Shown piece by piece: positions 62,301 through 64,000 of a stretch of DNA of 64,000 bases. Source of the stretch: Protula sp. h YS-2021 (Eukaryota > Annelida > Polychaeta > Sabellida > Serpulidae); the NCBI GenBank assembly GCA_949752745.1, contig OX457032.1:9799543-9863542 (forward strand). The letters run 5' to 3'. The translations under genes and the position numbers were made by a program. The number at the start of each line of letters is the position of its first letter. Positions within the stretch are counted from its first letter, which is position 1. The notes below the pieces were generated by a model. That model ran no database searches, was not told where the DNA came from, and saw only the letters and a program-made list of their open reading frames with translations.

Positions 62301-63334
62301 CGGGCGCCAGTCTTACTTGCTTCGGGTTATGACTCGTGACGGTGGACGCCTAAAGCACTGCTCCATGGGATTCTTTTTCACATATTGAGTGAAAACAGTT
62401 TCTGTAAGGCGAGCATAAACAAGATGTGCCTGTGAGCGACAAAATGTGGGTAGACAACAATAACCAAAAAAAAAAAAAAAAACGACACAGCTGCACCGAG
62501 CAGCACATTCAGGGACAAACATAATGCAAAAAAAAAAAAATAATAATAAAATAAAACAAAATAATAATGAAAAACAAAACAAACATTCGACAGACAAACC
62601 CGCATATATGCATGAACAGCAGCGCGTTGTCGTGGCACAACGCACACACACAAACAGTACGTATAAACGCGGCAAATACTGATTCACAGCCGAAGAAGTC
62701 ACAGCTGGTAAAAAGGGGGGAAAAGGACACTTAGCTCACTGTAGACCTCGATATCTCGAATTCAAAAAAAAAAAAAAAAATTCTCGAATACTCACAGAAC
62801 TGATTTCATTGTGTTTCACCACACACGTATTTTTTACGCTTTGTCACAGGCCACAACAGTTCAAAACAAAAATTGCCAAATATTCAGTCTGGTCATACAT
62901 CAAAAATCCCAATTCCGAATGCAGCCTGCCTAACCTTCACATTTTAACTTAGTAACATTCTTTTTTTTTTTGCCGTATTTATAGGTACTAGTCCCATTAG
63001 CAGACATTAAATGCACCGCCACATAACCAGGAGTGTTTACTACAGAAAGCAGGCCCAAGCCAAAACCCGCTAAATGGAACGCGCATGCGCCAGCATGCAT
63101 GCGGTTATGGGACGCTCTCTGTAAAACATTGATAAGGAGAATGACAAAAAGTCATTAGACATACCAAACAGCGTTCGCGTTAGGTTTTAAAGTTCTGCAT
63201 CGATCTGGACCTACAACTTTCGCGATCCTGCGTCCAATTTTGACATGGTTACAAAGTGATGAATTTAAAGATAAAAATTTAAATCATGTAACCAAATTTC
63301 CCGCGCCCAGTTGGATATAAATTTCTTGTACTTG

Positions 63335-63388
<54 letters not shown>

Positions 63389-64000
63389 CGTGACAACGCG
63401 AAAGCTGTGAAAAAAAGAACAATGGGTTAAACATAACATATCTGGTTCACCATAAACAAACCGACATCTACTGCCCGCATGCCATATGATATAATACAAT
63501 ATAGTACACATATATCAAAAACAAACAATGATAAAATAAAATAAAGCCCATGCACCATTCGTAAAGCATGGGTGGGGAGGTGGGTGCGGCTGGGTAGCAT
63601 CCATGCTACTTTTGTTACAGGTTACAGGGTATACGCGATGTGCTGGATGGGAGCTTTTCTTCTTTGGGGGGTAGGATGCTGCTTACTTGTTGCCACGCAG
63701 CAACCCGTATGAAGGACGCCGGAAACCTGCCTCGTACGGATTCTTATGGAAACAACTCAAGGCGAATGTCTCTGAAAAATAAGTCAAAAAGCTTTGAGTT
63801 TTACTTGCACCAAAACATACCAGTAAAATTCAATCAATTGTGATAAAAGAACTGCCCATCAACAATTGAAGAGACAGGAGAGACAAAAACATAGACCTGC
63901 GTTCATATTATTGAAAACATCCGAGTTGTCTCCAGGATGCGTATTCAGATCTAAAAAGTCCAAATATTCGCTGTAGGTTTTATTGCTGGTTATGCGGTTG
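47264..64000 (-). CDS. Fatty acyl-CoA reductase, FAR1-like (3' half)
   Basis: The enzyme reduces fatty acyl-CoA to fatty alcohol with NADPH, feeding ether-lipid and wax synthesis; vertebrate FAR1 sits in the peroxisomal membrane. Exons on the minus strand are 64000+-63897, 63771-63687 or 62401-62317 (alternatives), 56140-56051, 52768-52639, 52181-52054 and 47426-47264. All introns are GT-AG and all phases fit. The joined part encodes about 232 residues covering the end of the NAD-binding region and the whole C-terminal FAR_C domain: [56 protein letters not shown] and [10 protein letters not shown]. Two hydrophobic stretches near the C-terminus ([20 protein letters not shown]) fit the membrane anchor. 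The Rossmann domain with TGxxGxxG lies off the right edge. A minus-strand AATAAA is at 46943-46938. Introns hold large tandem arrays. Confidence 0.9.
47795..49012 (+). mobile_element. Helitron-like element with units of about 168 bp, in a FAR intron
   Basis: It starts TATCCCCCGTGGGGGATATG. About six units share CCGCCATTTTGTCAATTTTT, GG(T/C)CGATCCGGAAAATTC and TGCGGAAGGTTCCAGAG. They are followed by a short GACGGACAGACAGACGGACA tract and a hairpin at 48989-49012 (arms TATCCCTCCGT, ACGGGGGATA). No coding capacity. Confidence 0.75.
49061..50121. repeat. 36-bp tandem repeat, about 29 units, in a FAR intron
   Basis: The unit GCCACGTCATCAGAGGCCAG plus CTCGGAAAAGAACACAAA is nearly invariant, varying mainly at one A/G/C position before GCCACG. 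Long frames are open on both strands (up to 401 codons) because the unit is divisible by 3 and stop-free. Each unit carries TGACGTGGC on the minus strand. Confidence 0.95.
50150..50745. repeat. AT-rich region of TTGATATCAA / TTTTTGATATC phrases
   Basis: GATATC-type palindromes and AAAATTGATTTTTTGA phrases recur every 20-40 bp in both orientations, directly after the 36-bp array. There is no fixed period. Confidence 0.5.
50746..52053. other. FAR intron sequence, no further exon
   Basis: Apart from the G-rich minisatellite at 51525-51750, I see no supported exon. Overlapping minus-strand frames across the minisatellite (proline-rich) are repeat products. Confidence 0.4.
51525..51750. repeat. 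G-rich minisatellite GGCAGGGGTAGTGG
   Basis: Units of about 12-18 bp (GGCAGGGGTAGTG, GGCAGGGGTGGGG) are repeated about 14 times. The plus strand is dense in GGGG runs. Confidence 0.85.
52054..52181 (-). CDS. FAR exon, FAR_C late part
   Basis: 128 nt, acceptor CTCCTTTGCAG, donor AT|GTAAGC. It encodes [30 protein letters not shown] and ARAHLR, matching FAR1 FNIDVR.LHW...ENYC.GTKKY. Confidence 0.93.
52639..52768 (-). CDS. FAR exon, FAR_C middle
   Basis: 130 nt, acceptor AATCGATCAG, donor AAG|GTAAAT. It encodes [19 protein letters not shown] followed by RTWQW and LTPADLK, typical of FAR_C. Confidence 0.92.
52821..54787 (+). mobile_element. Helitron-like element with eleven 178-bp units, in a FAR intron
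   Basis: It starts TATCCCCCGTGAAACC. Units of exactly 178 bp (ACGTTGCACAT at 52975, 53152, 53330 and onward) share GTCAATTTTGCTTCGATCAA and ATGCTTCGTTGATATAGAAG. The last unit breaks into (ACGG)n at 54684-54750, followed by a hairpin at 54764-54787 (TATCCCTCCGT, ACGGGGGATA). The start and end are inverted copies of GTTTCACGGGGGATA, so both boundaries are visible. No coding capacity. Confidence 0.8.
55094..55862. repeat. 27-bp tandem repeat, about 28 units, in a FAR intron
   Basis: The unit GGCGCGGTCACCGACAGTTG TGTGAAC has common variants (ATCGACAG, TTCTGTGAAC, ATGTGTCTGAAC, AAAGGCGTGATCACCGAGAG). The block order from 55384 to about 55470 recurs near 55700-55790, showing higher-order duplication. 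Frames are open on both strands as repeat products. Confidence 0.9.
56051..56140 (-). CDS. FAR exon, start of FAR_C
   Basis: 90 nt, acceptor GTTGACAG, donor AG|GTAACG. It encodes [19 protein letters not shown] and [10 protein letters not shown], matching the YW..VSH..PA motif that opens the FAR_C domain. Confidence 0.9.
56266..56320. repeat. (CT)n tract with T- and G-runs
   Basis: About 28 bp of CT repeats, then ten T's and a run of ten G's, just upstream (in genome order) of the FAR exon at 56051. Confidence 0.8.
56321..56945. other. FAR intron sequence, no exon seen
   Basis: AT-rich intron sequence with a T-run at 56770-56781; no open splice-compatible segment was recognised. Confidence 0.35.
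56950..61830. repeat. 78-bp tandem repeat, about 62 units, in a FAR intron
   Basis: The unit GTGTCAGATCAGCAGATAAA, TGGTAAAGAAAAGTCAAAAG, TACACAAAAGATATGCC, AAAAGTGTGTCAACATTGTGA is 78 bp. A second type has GAAATGGGGGTGCCAGAACAG in place of the ACATTGTGAGTGTCAGATCAG segment. The two types alternate in recurring blocks (for example 57459-57620, 58000-58170 and 58560-58720), so higher-order units exist. Minus-strand frames of up to 244 codons ([20 protein letters not shown]) are repeat products. Confidence 0.95.
61831..62316. other. FAR intron sequence, no exon seen
   Basis: Unique-looking intron with a T- and G-run block at 62230-62276. No exon besides the 85-nt exon that begins at 62317. Confidence 0.35.
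62317..62401 (-). CDS. FAR alternative 85-nt exon, version b
   Basis: Acceptor CTCGCCTTACAG, donor AA|GTAAGA. It encodes [19 protein letters not shown] and PSRVITRS. It is closer to vertebrate FAR1 (KRNPLEQAFRRP) than version a. An upstream AG (CGCTCACAG, exon from 62429) is possible but breaks the phase match with the exon at 63897. Confidence 0.85.
62402..63686. other. Intron between the two alternative FAR exons
   Basis: 1285 bp with A-runs (62463-62481, 62527-62541, 62764-62780) and an (AT)n tract at 63337-63388. No further exon is recognised. If the flanking exons are mutually exclusive, control sequences would be expected here, but none is obvious by eye. Confidence 0.4.
63337..63388. 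repeat. (AT)n microsatellite
   Basis: About 50 bp of pure TA dinucleotide repeats in the intron between the alternative FAR exons. Confidence 0.95.
63687..63771 (-). CDS. FAR alternative 85-nt exon, version a
   Basis: Acceptor TTATTTTTCAG, donor AA|GTAAGC. The 85 nt encode [19 protein letters not shown] and SYGLLRGN plus split codons at both ends. It has the same length, phases and KNP....FRRP frame as the exon at 62317-62401, but differs at most other positions. It joins correctly to the exon at 56140. Confidence 0.75.
63897..64000 (-). CDS. FAR exon at the right edge (partial)
   Basis: 104 nt remain open to the window edge, encoding 34 codons with [11 protein letters not shown] within. 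It ends GCA G|GTCTAT in phase 1, the phase required by both 85-nt exons that follow. Sequence similarity to FAR is weak here; the assignment rests on phase, position and the open frame. Confidence 0.55.

Noticed and set aside
62402..62429. Longer version of FAR exon b starting at 62429
   Set aside because: The alternative AG would start in phase 0, which does not fit the phase-1 donor at 63897, and it loses the equal length with exon a.

Overview
The window is animal nuclear DNA: widely spaced exons with GT-AG introns, no operons, and most of the sequence made of tandem arrays and mobile elements. The repeat landscape (arrays of 156-181 bp units ending in an ACGG-type microsatellite and a terminal hairpin) resembles the pearl / Helitron-like non-autonomous elements known from molluscs. 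A lophotrochozoan, probably a mollusc, is therefore my best inference; it is not proven by the sequence.

Three protein-coding genes can be supported. (1) An intronless plus-strand gene at 10238-11242 encodes a secreted prohormone-like protein with a C-terminal trunk/PTTH/noggin-type cystine-knot domain behind a furin-type site. (2) A two-exon minus-strand gene (13747-12902) is homologous to vertebrate C15orf61. (3) The 3' half of a fatty acyl-CoA reductase (FAR1-like) gene runs on the minus strand from beyond the right edge to a stop at 47264. Seven exons have matching splice phases. Two adjacent 85-nt exons (63771-63687 and 62401-62317) are homologous alternatives that cannot both be used in frame, so they look like mutually exclusive exons. 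A 71-codon membrane-protein ORF (12483-12268) is a further candidate. Two fragments near 1.3 and 3.0 kb resemble an acyl-CoA synthetase exon.

Layout. 1-6.8 kb: sparse, with exon relics and a hairpin-prone MITE. 6.8-9.8 kb: a 72-bp minisatellite. 10.2-13.8 kb: trunk-like gene, an 18-bp minisatellite, the small membrane ORF and the C15orf61 homologue. 14-21.5 kb: Helitron-like tandem elements, including a 3-kb array of 156-bp units. 22-28.2 kb: LINE fragments, nested MITEs and a TTAA-bounded long-inverted-repeat element that encloses a 5'-truncated LINE. 28.7-33.6 kb: a decayed protein-primed DNA polymerase B of Polinton/Maverick type between inverted repeats. 34.9-41.7 kb: more arrays, with a Tigger/pogo relic carrying a nested MITE. 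43.5-46.5 kb: 83-, 60- and 39-bp arrays and a MITE. 47.3-64 kb: the FAR gene, whose introns hold at least five unrelated tandem arrays.

The three genes show no obvious functional link. I saw no rRNA, tRNA or CRISPR feature that I can defend.
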